Shown here: piece by piece, positions 22,061 through 34,143 of the stretch
How the letters are laid out: each line of letters begins with the position of its first letter
How positions within the stretch are numbered: the stretch's first letter is position 1
Origin: Panagrolaimus kolymaensis
Taxonomy: Eukaryota > Nematoda > Chromadorea > Rhabditida > Panagrolaimidae
NCBI GenBank assembly: GCA_028622995.1
Contig: JAJQJQ010000004.1
Coordinates: 6,634,001-6,698,000 of the forward strand
Length of the DNA: 64,000 nt
Direction: 5' to 3'
The notes under the pieces: model-generated
Told to the model about the DNA's origin: nothing
The model's database searches: none
What the model saw: the letters and a program-made list of their open reading frames with translations, nothing else
Translations under genes and position numbers: made by a program

Positions 22061-24004
22061 ATTTTTCTTCTGGAATTTAAATCAGTTTTAGAACAAACAA
22101 AGCGTTTTGGAAAAAAAGACAATAAAAAAATTATTATCATCAAACGCGCGCAAAGGAAAGAATGAAAAAAATCTCGGATGTTTTTCATTTAAAATTAACG
22201 CATTAAAAAAGGAAAATCAAATAATGGCTACTTTCTTTGACACCCATCAAACAAATATAAAAAAGAAAAAAAAAGGAAGAGAGATGATCATTTTAATTTT
22301 TTTTTCCACCGGCCACTAAGAACCTATAAAGAATTTTCCCATTTGGTCTTCGTCTTCTTCGACTTGTCAAAATCGATGAAGAAGAAAACCAAAGCGAAGA
22401 TGACAAAGATGTCAGCGAATCAAAAAAAAAAAACAGTTAACACGACAAAAAAATTATTTTTTGATCAAAGAACAACCAAAACAAAATAAGACACAAAAAA
22501 GGTAATAAAAAAAATAAATAAAAATTTGAAAGGAAAAAAAAGTGAAAGAAATGATAAACTCTGACTCGCTGCTCTCGAATATGATAAATAAATGCATAAA
22601 AAAAAGGGAGCAAATGGTTATTTTTCTTTTTTGGAGGTAATTTCGATGTGTGATGGTTAATTATCAGAGCATTTTTAACATCAGAAATTCGGGGAGAAAA
22701 GTGAGTGACCGCGCTGATTGTGTAAAAAAGAAAAAATACGGAATAAAAATATTTTAAAACGGAAGCAAACAAACGTTTTTTTTCATGTGTAAAAAAGGCT
22801 AATATATTTGTGTCCATTTACTGCTTTTTTTGGTTGAAGCTGAATCAATCCAAGAAAAATAATATTTCATTTTGACAAGATTTTTTCGTGTTTTTTTAGA
22901 TTAATAAATATTTAAAAGATTTTTAAAAATATCTGATTAGCAAAAAGAGAAAAAAGTTTCAAGAATTTTTTTTCTTCCAATTTTTTTGTTCTTTAAAATC
23001 CAGATTCAAAAATAGTCAAATATGCTGCTGATATGCATCGCATACATACAAAGATTGTTGCTTTTATGGATTATCCAGTTTTATAACAAAAAAGAAAAAA
23101 TGACGGATTTTGAGCGATAAAAACTAAAAAAAAAAACAATGGGTTTAAAAAAAATTAAAAATGTATATGAATGAGTGAAGAAAAAAAAACTATGATAAAT
23201 GGAAGAAACAATGCTCGCTTCTTTTATATGATTGCATTAAAAGCCTGACCATAGGTCAAACTATTCACTAGATTGGAAGCTCCAATCATGAATGATTTTG
23301 GAACCGGAAGTAAGTAAACAGATTTTTTTAAAGCTAAAAATAAAACCGGAAATAAAAAGCTTTTTTGGAATCTAAAAAAAACGAGTAATTTTGCAAGCAA
23401 AAAATGAAACTACAATGATACACACAGAATTTTAAAAAAGTGAATTTATTTGAATAAAGAAGAACTAACATGAGACTCATCAGTCGCTGATGACCTACAA
23501 ACCTTTTCAAGCACCCAACAAAAAAATAATACGAAATTGAATTAGTTAAAAATAGTTAATTAAAAAAATGGTTTTGAGCGTCCATTCTTAACTCAAACTT
23601 TTATTACATTTTCCACATTGGATTAGCTATGGCTAACGTTTCCTTGATTCGTCAAAATCCATTTACAATTTAAATAATTATTTTTCTTTTTCACGAATGA
23701 ACCTTTTTATATAATTTTTTATGGTCATTTGTTCAAACAAAAAGAAAAAAAGCAAGAAGGAAGGAAGCTAGCTTGCTTTTGTGAAAATAATGTCACCATT
23801 TTTTTTTCTTCTGTTGTTGGATGGATAGTTTGTGTCCGGGATTTATTTTTATTTTACAGACACATTTTTCTTGTCTATTTTGTATTTGTCATTGTTTCCT
23901 TTTTTTTATGCGATTTTTTTAAATAACATTTATCTCTTTTATTATTTATTTTTAATACACGCCACATCAATTTCAATTGAAAGAAATATCTAACATCGTC
24001 ATCA
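22061..24004. other. Intergenic, no gene found
   Basis: Promoter side of pmt-2 and 3' flank of the TSP1/mucin gene. Purine-rich and T-rich runs dominate; frames at 22107, 22437 and 23729 are low-complexity and unsupported. Confidence 0.6.
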
Positions 24005-26231
24005 TCATCGCCGCTTTCGCCCAAGAGTGCTAATGGTTGAATTAAGTACGCATACAAATTGACCATCTTGACTAAATGGAGCATAATTTTCACAACATGG
24101 TGCCGAACGAGGATATAAGCATACAGCTGTATTACAAACAGTTTTATCAATTGCGCTCCTAAAAAAATTATTTAAATTTTTAGAGAGTTGAGTAACTTTG
24201 AGCGAGAAACTTTTTTGGAAGGAAAAAGTAAAAATAATTTACCCTGGACATCGACAAGTTGAAGCAGCCTTAGTACAAGCTCGAAATCGTTGATGTGTTC
24301 CACATGAACCACAAGTATCCGTGCAATTTGACCATTCCAACCATGTATTCCATTGAGTTCCAGCGCATTCTGGATCCTACAAAAAAAAATTTACAAATAA
24401 ATTTTAAATTTGAAAAAAGCCAGTTTAAAAAACAAAATTTCGTATTATTTTTTTTCGGCATTAAACTAAAAAAGAAACCGTTGGAGTAGCAACTGTTGTA
24501 GTTGATGTTGATGATGGGAAAAGAGTTGTAGAAATGGTAGTTATAATTTGAGTTAAAGTTGTTGTAATTGTTGGAGCTGCCGTTGTAGTCGTTGTTGTTG
24601 ATGGGGTTGTTGGAAGAGCAGTGGTTGAAGTTGTTGTGGGAGCTGCTGTCGTTGTTGATGTTGTTGTTGACGAAGTTGTTGGAGCTGCAGTTGTAGTCGT
24701 CGTTGTTGTTGACGGAGTTGTTGGAGCTGCAGTGGTGGTACTAGTAGTCGTAGTTGAAGGTGTTGTAGGCACTGGAGTCGTAGTTGTGATTGTGGCTGAA
24801 GGCGTTGTGGGCACCGGTGTTGTTGTAGTTGTTGTTGTTGGAGCTGCAGTGGTTGTGGAAGTAGTAGTAGTCGATGTTGTTGTGGTACTAGGCGAAGTCG
24901 GAATTTGAGTAGTCGTCGTGGTTACAACCGGTCGTAATTGACATTCTAAACCCATTACATTCAAAGGAGGTTGACCCATTTGCCAAACCCCATTAACACA
25001 AGTTGCTGGAAATGAAACTGTACCAATCGCGGAACCGACAATATTAATTTGATTCACAACTATAGCTGCTTGAAAATTTAATCCTGATCCTTGAGATTGT
25101 GAACATGTCACTGTAGCTGATGTTTGACAAGTGTTATCATTATAAATAAAGGTCATTGTGCCTTGAGTTAAAGTTGTTTGAGTTATATTTTGGAATAATG
25201 CACCACAACAATCTAAAAATAAATAAGAGTGTAAAAAAATTTAGAGAATGATAACAAAATTGAAGCTTTTTTCTCAGCCTCAACTCAAATAAAAAAAATA
25301 AAGCTTCCAAATGGGACAAACTGTAAACTTTAAATTCGAGCTCAATACATAATAACAGAGAAAAAAAATTAGATCGTCGTCAATAAATATTTTCAAAAAC
25401 ATACTTGGTGGCCTGCTCGTTGTGGTTGTGGTTGTAGAGGGTGTTGTAGGCACTGGTGTAGTCGTTGTGGAAGTTGTTGTGGGTGCTGCTGTAGTTGTCG
25501 TCGTCGTTGTGGTTGAGGTAGTCGCCAGCGGAGTCGTAGACGCCACAGTTGTTGTAGCTGCAGCCGTCGATGAACCTTCAAAAAATCAATCAAAAAACTG
25601 CCACATCAATGCACAGAAATATGAAACTTACTTCCAATATCACATGTCACAACTTGGGAATATGGGCCACTTAAACTTTCATTCATTTAATTTTATTCCT
25701 CAAAAAAATAATCAAACTAATAAACTCACTTGCAATTATATTGAGAAACTTCGGTACAATCTATTGGCTGTGGTATACAATCTCTTAACCTTCTTTGAAT
25801 ATTCAACATTGGAATTGGTGGATTTGTTGGACATCTTTAAAATTTTCAGTTAAAAAAATTCATTTTAAAACTGAAAGACCACAGTAACTTACGCGGACCA
25901 ATCACCCCATGCACCCCAATTACCAATAAGCTGGCAATCCACAGCTGCACCCTCTTCGCATATCATCATAATTATAAATGATATTAAAGCGAAGAGGGTT
26001 GCAAAATTTTGTTTAATCCTACAAAAAAAAATTCATTGAAGAATCATCCAAAAAATCTTACAAAAAAAACTAGCAAACGATAAATTCTTTATTAAAGCAA
26101 GAAAAAAGTTAATTAATTAATTTTTAAAAGTAAAAAGCATTAAAGTTTATAAACATAAAAGCTAATTTAAATTTTTTAAAAACTTACATTGGAAAACAAA
26201 TTATTTCCTTGTTAAAAGTTTCATGGGGCAT
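24005..26231 (-). CDS. Secreted TSP1 - C6-like - Thr-rich mucin protein, 503 aa
   Basis: Exons 26231-26188, 26018-25893, 25834-25730, 25675-25632, 25575-25405, 25212-24479, 24376-24243, 24158-24005 join to 503 residues. A signal or anchor segment (FATLFALISFIIMMI) is followed by a TSP1-like module (NWGAWGDWSACP...RRLRDCIPQPIDC). A first Thr/Pro mucin tract (about 50 aa) comes next, then a cysteine domain (CCGALFQNI...TCQTSATVTC...CVNG) resembling the nematode C6/DUF281 type. A second mucin tract of about 130 residues of TTT, APTT and PVPTT units follows, then a C-terminal TSP1 (WNTWLEWSNCTDTCGSCGTHQRFRAC). Such proteins are secreted or cuticular and heavily O-glycosylated. An alternative start is the ATG formed across intron 1 (AT/G), which would put the hydrophobic segment near the N-terminus. 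Confidence 0.82.
24485..24920. repeat. Thr-codon microsatellite (GTT/GTTGTA units) encoding mucin tract 2
   Basis: Degenerate repeats of GTTGTTGTxG with recurring GGAGCTGCAGTxG and GGxGTTGTxGGCAC modules encode TTTT, TAAPT and PVPTTPS repeats on the minus strand. The plus-strand frame at 24621-24908 is its shadow. Confidence 0.8.
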
Positions 26232-27298
26232 AAAAAAAATTTATGTGATTATTAAAAACAAAATAAATCAAACAATTATTATTTCCTATTTTTTTTTGAG
26301 CGGAAAAGAAAAAAGATTGAAAGAAAAAATCGATTTTCAAAAAATACTTCATAAGTTTTTTTTTGTTTCTCTCATTTTGATTACGTTATTTTTTACGATT
26401 CAATTTTTTTTTTAATTTGTCATTATTTGATTGTAATAAAGGGATTAAAGCTGAAGGGCTAAGCTTCTTTTTTTATTTTATGAAATATGACATTTTTTAC
26501 AAAATAGAGAGAAAAAAGGGGAAATAACTGGAATCATTGATCGTAAAACAACAGTAAAAAAGACTAAAACGCACGCGTCGCGTCAAAAGCATATTATTTG
26601 AGTTCGAATTATTTTTTGGAAACAGAGATTAATTAGGATAGAATGCAGCAGGAATATGAGGAGGAGGACGAATGGGAATGTGTTCATTTAACCTTTTCGA
26701 TTTTTTTTAGGTATTAACTTTAAAGAATGAGGAACTCAAGAAAAAAATAAATATAAATAAAAATATTTTTACTTGAAATTGAAAATGTTGAGAAGCAAAA
26801 ATAAAAGTGTCGAAATTTTTTGTTCATTCGAAACTTTAAACCTTATGATTTTTTTATGAAATTAAAAACGTGATACAAAAATAATAAAATAAGTTTATGA
26901 TTTTTTGGACTTTCGTAATTATCAAAAATATATTTGAAGGAAAGCGCATATTTACTCTTGTATTTTTTATATTAAACTTTCTAAATATTTTTTTAAATAT
27001 TTTTGGCCTAAATTTTATAATTTTTTTATTTCTCAAAAACAAGCTTTAAAAAGTAAACGAAGAAATGCAGGAATTTTTGTCTGTTGTAATTAGGTTAGAA
27101 AAACACGAAGAAAAGAAATTAATTAAAGTTAGAATATTTTTTAAAATGAAAAAATCATTTTTTGTCAAAGAAAATAAAATAAAACAATATCGTTAAAAAT
27201 GGTTACAAAGAAAATATAATAATTATTAAACTTTTAAAAAATAAAATTCTTGCAGCTTCCAAAATATTCAAATTTTTCCATTCAAAAACGTCTTTGTT
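26232..27298. other. Intergenic, no gene found
   Basis: Upstream of the TSP1/mucin gene and downstream of the ankyrin gene. Contains one unusual CG-rich word (GCACGCGTCGCGTC, about 26571-26584) but no supported gene. Confidence 0.55.
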
Positions 27299-30200
27299 TT
27301 ATAAATCCCCGTCAACAATAGGCGTTAATAACTCCACAATTTTAGTATGTCCTGCTGCAAGGGCAAGAGCCAATGGGGTTTCAGTTTTAGCTGATGAAAC
27401 ATTAATTTCTGCATCAGCTTCAATAAGAATTTTAACAATATCAAGTTTGCCTCTTTGGCAAGCAATATGAAAAGCAGTTTTACCATTTTCATCGATTGCA
27501 TTTACATCGCAACGATGCTATAAAATAGGTTACTGTAGCTTCAAATAAATAAATTTAAATAAAAATTTTTACTTCAATCAAAACTTTTACACACGCTGCA
27601 ATTCCAGAAAATGCAGCATAATGTAATGGAGTTTGACCATGTCGATCCACGACATTTGTAGGAAATTTTAAATCTTCTATCATAATTTTTACTGTTGAAG
27701 TTTGTCCCGCTGCACAAGCATAAAATAATGGAGTTCTAAAAACAAAAACAAAAAATAAAAAGATGCAATCAAAAATTTATTTAATGCTTCTTACCTATCA
27801 GCTAAATCAAGTTCATGTTTATCGGCTAAAGCAGTTTGAAAGCAACGAATTAATTCAGTATGTCCACCACCTGCAGCTAAATGGGATGGGGTAGCATTAT
27901 TTACATCTCGATCATTTAAAGCCCATCCTTGTTTGACTAAAAGTTTTGAAATATTTAATGTTCCAATTTGGGCTGCTAAATGTAAAGCCGTTCGATAATG
28001 AATATCTTTAGCTTGTCGATCAATTGAAAGGGATTTGTTGTCAAGCATCCAACGAACAACATCCTCATTTTCTGCTAATACAGCCCACATAAAACATGAA
28101 CGCTTTTTATTATCATAAATATCCTAAAAAATAAATGGGGGCGAATTTAATTAAGTAAGCAAACTATATAAAGCATTTTGATGTTATCGAATCGAATCTT
28201 ACAATAAAAATAAAGTGGCATAAGAAATACCAAAAATTAACTTCAATGCTGTTATCAAAAATTACAGTAATCAAGCAAAAAAAGTTTTTTAGGTATGTGT
28301 TTATAGCTTTGGAATCTTTTTCATTCATGGGTTGATTTAAAAAAGTAAAAAGTTAATCATGATTTTGAGAGAGAGAAAAAAATCATTATAATTATCGTTG
28401 GGTGCACATATGTAAGTGTAAATTATAGAAGCAGAAGGATATGCTTTAGCCTTGAAAGATGCTTTAAAATCATAAAATATGTAATAATCCAAGGCAAGAA
28501 TAATAACAGTATAATTTTTGACAAAAATGATGGTCAAATAAAAGTAAATCATCAACCCTTTTCAAAACAAAAAATGGAGAGTTCATGGAAGAAAAATTTA
28601 TGAAAGCGTTTTTTATTAATAAATTGTGTAATTTCAATAAATGCTTCAAGCTATTATTGATAAAGTAAATCATTATACATACGCAACAAGCTTTCTAAAT
28701 TTTGAAGATATTAGAATTTTTTGGTTTACAAAAAAATTGTTTGTTTGAATTTTAACGACCATAGTTTTTTCTTTATAAGACCTAAATCCCTTGTAAAGCT
28801 TTGTTTCATTTCAAATTCTTGCCTCTCTCGCGTTTTTACATTTTCTTTCGTTTTGAAGTTTTTTTACTCAACATTTTTTAATTTTTTGTTTGATTGTTGT
28901 TCAATGATCTTGTTTTTCAGTGGCTATGTTCAATCCAAAACGACTGTTTACTGAATACCGTAGTGGTAAGTCCTTTTTATATGTTTATAACTGATTTCAC
29001 AAAGGATTATAAAAAATGTAGTTAACTATTATTGTTACGAACAATCTTTTTCCTTATTATCTTCCCTATTTTTTTTTTACTATTGAAATATCATTTTTTA
29101 GCTCCAATTCAAAGTACTAGACCTAAAGAATGTACAAAGAAAACGAAAAAAGGTTTGGTTATTGAAGTAACTGAAAACTATGGAAGAATCATCTGTGCTC
29201 GTTCATTCAAGGATCATGGTGTATTTGTATTCTTTAATCGTGATACAACAATCAATGGAACTCCAATGCATTTGGGTGAAGGTCATCTTTCTTCAGCTGT
29301 TCCAATTGGTACTGAAGTTGAATTCAAGTTAACCTATGACTTTCCATCGACATGGAGAAATTTCAAGACATCTTTGGGCTACTATTGTGAATGGTTAACT
29401 TTCGGTATGTTTTACTTACTTGTAAATAGAATATCCATTATGCTTTGTTACAACTTTCTTACAACCAAAATCATCCTTACATGTGTATGACTAGATTAAC
29501 AACAAAATTTTACAGATACAACCAAAACTACTTCTCATGTTCTTCAAACTGAATTACTTGTTAAAGAAAATCGTAATGATGGTTTGGTTATTGCATCTGA
29601 TGGTGTTGCTTCAAACGTCGTTATTCATCCTCAAATTTGGCCTTCACCAAACACTCTTTACAAACTTTTGGTTGGTAATGAACTTGAACCTAAAACAGTA
29701 AATAGCCTGTGACCATTTCCTTTGTTAATCATTCATTATTTTAGAATCATCGCTTTCAAATGCTCACTCAACCTAGTCGTACTCTACTTGCTCTTGTCAC
29801 ACCTGTTCCATCATTTTTGAAAACAAAACTTCGTCGAATCAATTTTATCGCACTATCATGTAAACCACTTGGAAAAACTATTACATGTTATGCTCATCTT
29901 GTTGGAGTTGGTCCATCGGAGCTTTTATTCGATTCTGTTGGTGTTCGTGAAGATACTGGTGATACTGTACCTGTTGAAATTGTTATGGATCGTGACTTGT
30001 TTTTAAGCTCACTTGGATATGAAAATGTAAGTACTAATACCTTGCTAAAACTTATGACAATGATTGTCTTTTTAGATTCCAAGCTCGAAAGTCAATCTTG
30101 CTCCCACTATTGGTCGAGCTTTTCAACTTGGTTGTGTTCAAAATGTTCCAAATCAAAAGCATCCATTACGTGCATTCTGTGCTTATATTTGTCCATCAGG

Positions 30201-31809
30201 AAATGTTCCAAAGAATCCTAGAATGCATATGCCACGTGTTTATTCTCGTAATTTTCGTCATGCTTCATCTCAAGTTAAACCATTTTCACCTATGGTTGAA
30301 AAGAAGCCTTCAAAATTAAATAGCTCATTTACTCGTCGAAGTTTTTATCAAAAATTTACTTTTCGACGTAGTCTTCGCGCAAATCCACGCAAACGCGCTT
30401 TTACTCCATGCTCACCTTATACTGATCTTGCTGCTAAACGGTATGTTTCTTCTATTTACTTTTTAACTTTCTAACCCTTTGCTCTTTTTTAGAAAGAATC
30501 TCAATGAATCTTTTCATGATGTTTCCATCTCTGATTTCTGAAATCCACTAGCATTTATCCTTATATTAGTATTTATTGTAATAACTGACCCAGTTGGTAT
30601 AGTTGAATGTTTAATTTTTGTTTTTGTAATTTTATAAAATAAAAGACATGGTTAACTTACGCTTAATGTTGTTGAACCCATTATTACTTCTAATGTTTCT
30701 CTGCATGTTTGTGCAGCATAATGAGTTGGAGTTGCACCGTAAATATCTCGACTATCATTTCTTGCTCCATGTTTAATCAAAATTTCTGCTGCTTCTTTTC
30801 TTCCCGTTGTTGCAGCATAATGTAATGGCGTACGATTTTTGCTATCAACAATCAATGTGTAAGAATTTTTATGTTCTTTACAAAGATATTCAACGGCTTC
30901 AAGATTATTTGCTATTACAGCTAAATGAAATGCGGTGAGACCGGATTTGTTTCGATGTCCTAAAGTTGATGGTTTCTTTTGAAGAAGGATTTTGAATACA
31001 TCAAAAGCTAAAAAATGGAAAGGGTTATTAGTTGAGAATCTTTAAGGCTGCATTGTTGTTGTTAATTCAAGCATAGGTGTTTAGACACGTTTGTCTAAAA
31101 AGCAAAGATAATCTTACCAAATTTGCAACTAGATGCATACATCAAAGGTGTATGATTGAGTTCATCCCTTGAATCCATGGGCATCATTTCTTCTGATACA
31201 ATAATTTGACAAACTTCATAGCTTCCATTTTGTGCGGCATAATGAAGAATGGTTCGTTTATGAATATCCACAATTTCATGGAAGTTAATATTGGTTGGTA
31301 AATAATTTAATAAAGTCTAAATCAAAAAAAATGTATTTAGCTAACTAAACATTGGTGAAAGAAAAAAAGAAGAGTTTACTAACCCTAAAAACTTTAACAC
31401 TTTTTTGTTCTGCCGCAAGATGGAGTGGAGTAATTTTAGAATTATCTGGAGAAAGGATACGATTTTGAGCATCATTTGAAACCAAAAATTTTATGCAATT
31501 TGAAGCTGAATGTTTTACAGCCCAATGTAAAAGTGATCGACCATATGCATCTTTATCGTGAATGGATAAACCTCGTCTAAAAAATAAAAAAATTGCAGCG
31601 TAAATAACTAAACAAACAAATTCAAACTTCAATAAATATTCAACCATTTTATTTTTATCTGCAACAATGGCAATAAAAAGTAAATTTTGTCCGAGAATAT
31701 TTTTTAAACTTGATAATTCAGAATCATTTATTTTAGCTAATTGTTTTTCCGCATAGCTTACATCTCCATCACTTATAAATACAGCTAATCGATCAAATTC
31801 ATTAACCAT
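27299..31809 (-). CDS. mlt-4: Inversin-like ankyrin-repeat protein (MLT-4-like), 543 aa
   Basis: Exons 31809-31628, 31576-31384, 31316-31118, 31007-30661, 28123-27795, 27735-27573, 27517-27299 join to 543 residues made almost entirely of ankyrin repeats (GRSLLHWAVKHS, TPLHYAATTGRKEAAEILIKHGA, TALHLAAQIG, TPSHLAAGGGH, TPLHYAAFSG, TAFHIACQRG). The run GATPTHYAAQ...SCFMWAVLAENEDVVRWML parallels the GATPLHYAAQ...SFMWAAGKG region of human inversin, which points to that subfamily rather than a generic ankyrin protein. C. elegans MLT-4 is the inversin-related protein needed for moulting. No IQ motif or long tail follows, as in human INVS, so this is a short form. Intron 28124-30660 contains a whole gene on the other strand. 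Confidence 0.75.
28926..30541 (+). CDS. OB-fold/cold-shock-like protein nested in the mlt-4-like intron, 406 aa
   Basis: Exons 28926-28965, 29102-29404, 29516-29697, 29745-30026, 30076-30440, 30493-30541 join to 406 residues. All lie inside one intron of the opposite-strand ankyrin gene. Residues about 26-85 (KKGLVIEVTENYGRIICARS...GVFVFFNRD...VPIGTEVEFKLTY) have the beta-strand pattern and VFVFF core of a cold-shock/S1-type nucleic-acid-binding fold. Two further segments (NDGLVIASDGVASNVVIHP; KTITCYAHLVGVGPSELLFDSVGV...VPVEIV) look like diverged repeats of it. The C-terminal 80 residues are basic and Ser/Pro-rich (SSFTRRSFYQKFTFRRSLRANPRKRAF), which suits RNA binding. No named family is recognised. 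There is no signal peptide. Confidence 0.75.
30638..30643 (+). terminator. AATAAA polyadenylation signal of the nested gene, beside the host splice donor
   Basis: AATAAA lies 97 nt after the nested gene's stop and only 13 nt from the host gene's donor (GTAAG on the minus strand, 30656-30660). The nested transcript therefore ends at or within the host exon. Confidence 0.6.
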
Positions 31810-32478
31810 ATTTTAATTATTTAATGAGCGATAAAAATCAATAATAAAGAAGAAAAAATTTTGTTTGATCGCAAACTATAAAAATGAATGAAAAAAGCAT
31901 GCGATGGAGATTGCTGCGCATGTGTGTGTGTTGGTTTCCGTCAAAAACCTTTTTATTATTATTATGCATGTTTGTCGATCGCTAAACCCTCTCTCTCTAT
32001 CTTTCTCGTTTCATAAATATGTAATTAATGACTTTATCAAATACAAACAAAAAATATTAGTAAAATGGAGCATTTTTAGGTCAAAAAAATTGTTGGATGT
32101 GGTAAATATTAATACTGTAAAACAATATCTAAAGAAAGTACAAACAAAATGCAGCTAACAACCTAAATCGTAACATCCAGAATTTTTATAAACTTTTAGA
32201 CACCTAACTAACTTTTTTCATGTTTTTGTTATTGCTACCGTATGTAAACAATGGCAAAACAAATCCCGCCAAAAGTGTCAAGACCGCGTTGAAGCTGCAT
32301 GTCACGTTTTTCTTTTCTTCGTCTCCTTTTTTTCCAAGCTTATAAAGTTTTTTTGTTGCGTCTCTTTTTTGCTGCATTTTTTAATGCTTCCATTTTTTAG
32401 GCTTTACTTCTATCCATATTAGCCAATCATTCATCAGTACTAATACTTGCATCGTTTCGTTTCAAATTGAAGTTCAAA
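31810..32478. other. Shared 5' region of two divergent genes
   Basis: Promoter space between the ankyrin gene (-) and the gene at 32479 (+). Contains CT-rich (CCCTCTCTCTCTATCTTTCTC, about 31988) and TTTTTTAG acceptor-like sequence near 32400, which may be a spliced-leader site for the downstream gene. Confidence 0.5.
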
Positions 32479-33808
32479 ATGGCTTCTGCAACTGCTGATT
32501 TTGGTAAAACTTCAAACCATGTTCATCATCAACCAATTCAATCCAACAACAACAATAATGGTGGCATCTTTCAACATCCAAAATATGTTGAATTTGTTTC
32601 TGTTCAAGGTGTATGGCATCGTATTCCTGCTTATAAAAACCATCAAAGCCAAAGTTTACCACATGGAAATGGAATGGTTCGTAATGATGATAGTGGCCAT
32701 CATTCACGTGTAAGTTATTGGCTTATTTGGATATGTATCGATTTATGATTGATTTTTATAGGATTATGAATATTCAATGCACGTCTTAAATGAAGCTACA
32801 AAATTGGTAAACTGTTTATGTTTCTTTATGGTTACTAACATATCATCCTTTTTAGAAAGATGATTCAAGAGTTAATCGTACACCTTTACATGATTTAAAG
32901 GATGTTGATCTTTCATTTTTAGTAAGTTTGCGTCATCTTTCTTATAGACCTGATGTTAACGCAAATCATCATATGACTTAAAACACATTTGACGTTGATA
33001 TTTCTGACCAAGATTATGCTATCATAGTCATTCTTAAGCTATAATCAGTGTTATTTTTCAGACTGCTGATGACAAAATTCTTGAAGATTTGAATCCTTTT
33101 GGTGCTCCACGTTCTTCTGGAGGTATGAAGCGAAGCTTTGTATTTCCATTATCAACGCCATCAACACCTCTTCAAAACATGTATCAAAGCAATGGTCAAA
33201 ATGATGCGTTCCTTTTACCCCGTGCTACAATGAAATTAAGAACACCAAAAACTACACGAACTCAAACCAAGTCTGGATTTTCTAAGTCTCAACCAAACGT
33301 TCTTGATAACTTGATCCTTGAAAGTTTGAACTTTGCTTCTCCATATTCCGCTGAAGTTATGAAACCATCTTCTCCTTCGCTACCAACTCTTCAACCTTAT
33401 CCAAATATGAATCCAAGCAATAATCAAGATGGAGAATTCGTTGCACCTGGTATTTCAAAGAAATCACGAACTACATTGAAACGAACAAAGGATGATGCAA
33501 TTTTCTCCAAGCTTAAACGCAATGTTCGCCGTCCTCCAATACTTATTCCACGTCAACGCCAACTTCCACTAACTCGAGTCAATGAAGGTTTGCTATTTTC
33601 TTTTCCTTTTTCTCTCTCATATGTTTGGTTTTTAGATGTTGTTGGTATTTGTGGCCAGCTAAATGTCAATCCATATTTTCGTGAATGCATTGGGCTGGTT
33701 TCTGTTATCAAAGGAGAACAAGGTCTCAAACATTTTTGCTGTGGAAATTGTGGAACTCGTCGTCGATTTTTGGAAGAATCTGGTGGACCTCTTATTCAAA
33801 AGAAATAA
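32479..33808 (+). CDS. Unrecognised Ser/Pro-rich protein with a Cys-containing C-terminus, 346 aa
   Basis: Exons 32479-32709, 32762-32806, 32856-32921, 33062-33587, 33636-33808 join to 346 residues. The first 77 residues are Gln/Asn/His-rich with a possible short conserved box, PKYVEFVSVQGVWHRIPAYK. The middle (exon 4) is low-complexity, Ser/Pro/Thr-rich and basic, with Ser/Thr-Pro sites (STPSTP, RTPKT) and a basic patch (KLKRNVRRPP) that could be a nuclear signal. The last 58 residues are ordered-looking: ICGQLNVNPYFRECIGLV then FCCGNCGTRRRFLEE, a C...C...CC..C arrangement that could bind zinc. I do not recognise the family. A nuclear or RNA-associated role is only a guess from composition. 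Confidence 0.75.
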
Positions 33809-34143
33809 TTTACTATCTAACCTTAATAATTATTTGTTAATGTAAAACTCTTTGTTGTTTGTTGTTGTATACCCAACTTTTGGGGGGTTTTTTTCTTTTT
33901 GTTTGTTAAAACTTAAACTTAGTTTTGTAATTGTCGCTTTTTATTGTTTGTAATTTTTTTATCGTAATGAACAACGACTATAGTTTCACTGTTTTACGGG
34001 TAAACTTTTGATGAGGATGAGTAATCATGCAAGCCCAAGAGTTTTATGGATATTTCATACATGTGTCACAAACAAAAAAAGAATACATTAAAAAAGTTTT
34101 ATTTCTTCAATACAAAGGAAAATTTAAAAGCAAATTCTTTTTC
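33809..34143. other. Intergenic between convergent genes
   Basis: 3' UTRs of the genes at 32479 (+) and 34144 (-). No other feature seen. Confidence 0.6.

Noticed and set aside
22437..22817. 126-codon minus frame in the spacer upstream of pmt-2
   Set aside because: Mostly Phe/Leu/His from A/T runs; no conserved pattern, no acceptor or donor fit.
24621..24908. Plus-strand Val-rich frame of 95 codons
   Set aside because: Antisense shadow of the Thr-rich mucin repeats.
26188..26189. Start codon split across an intron (AT/G) in the TSP1/mucin gene
   Set aside because: Possible, but an in-frame ATG at 26231 in the same exon makes a split start unnecessary.
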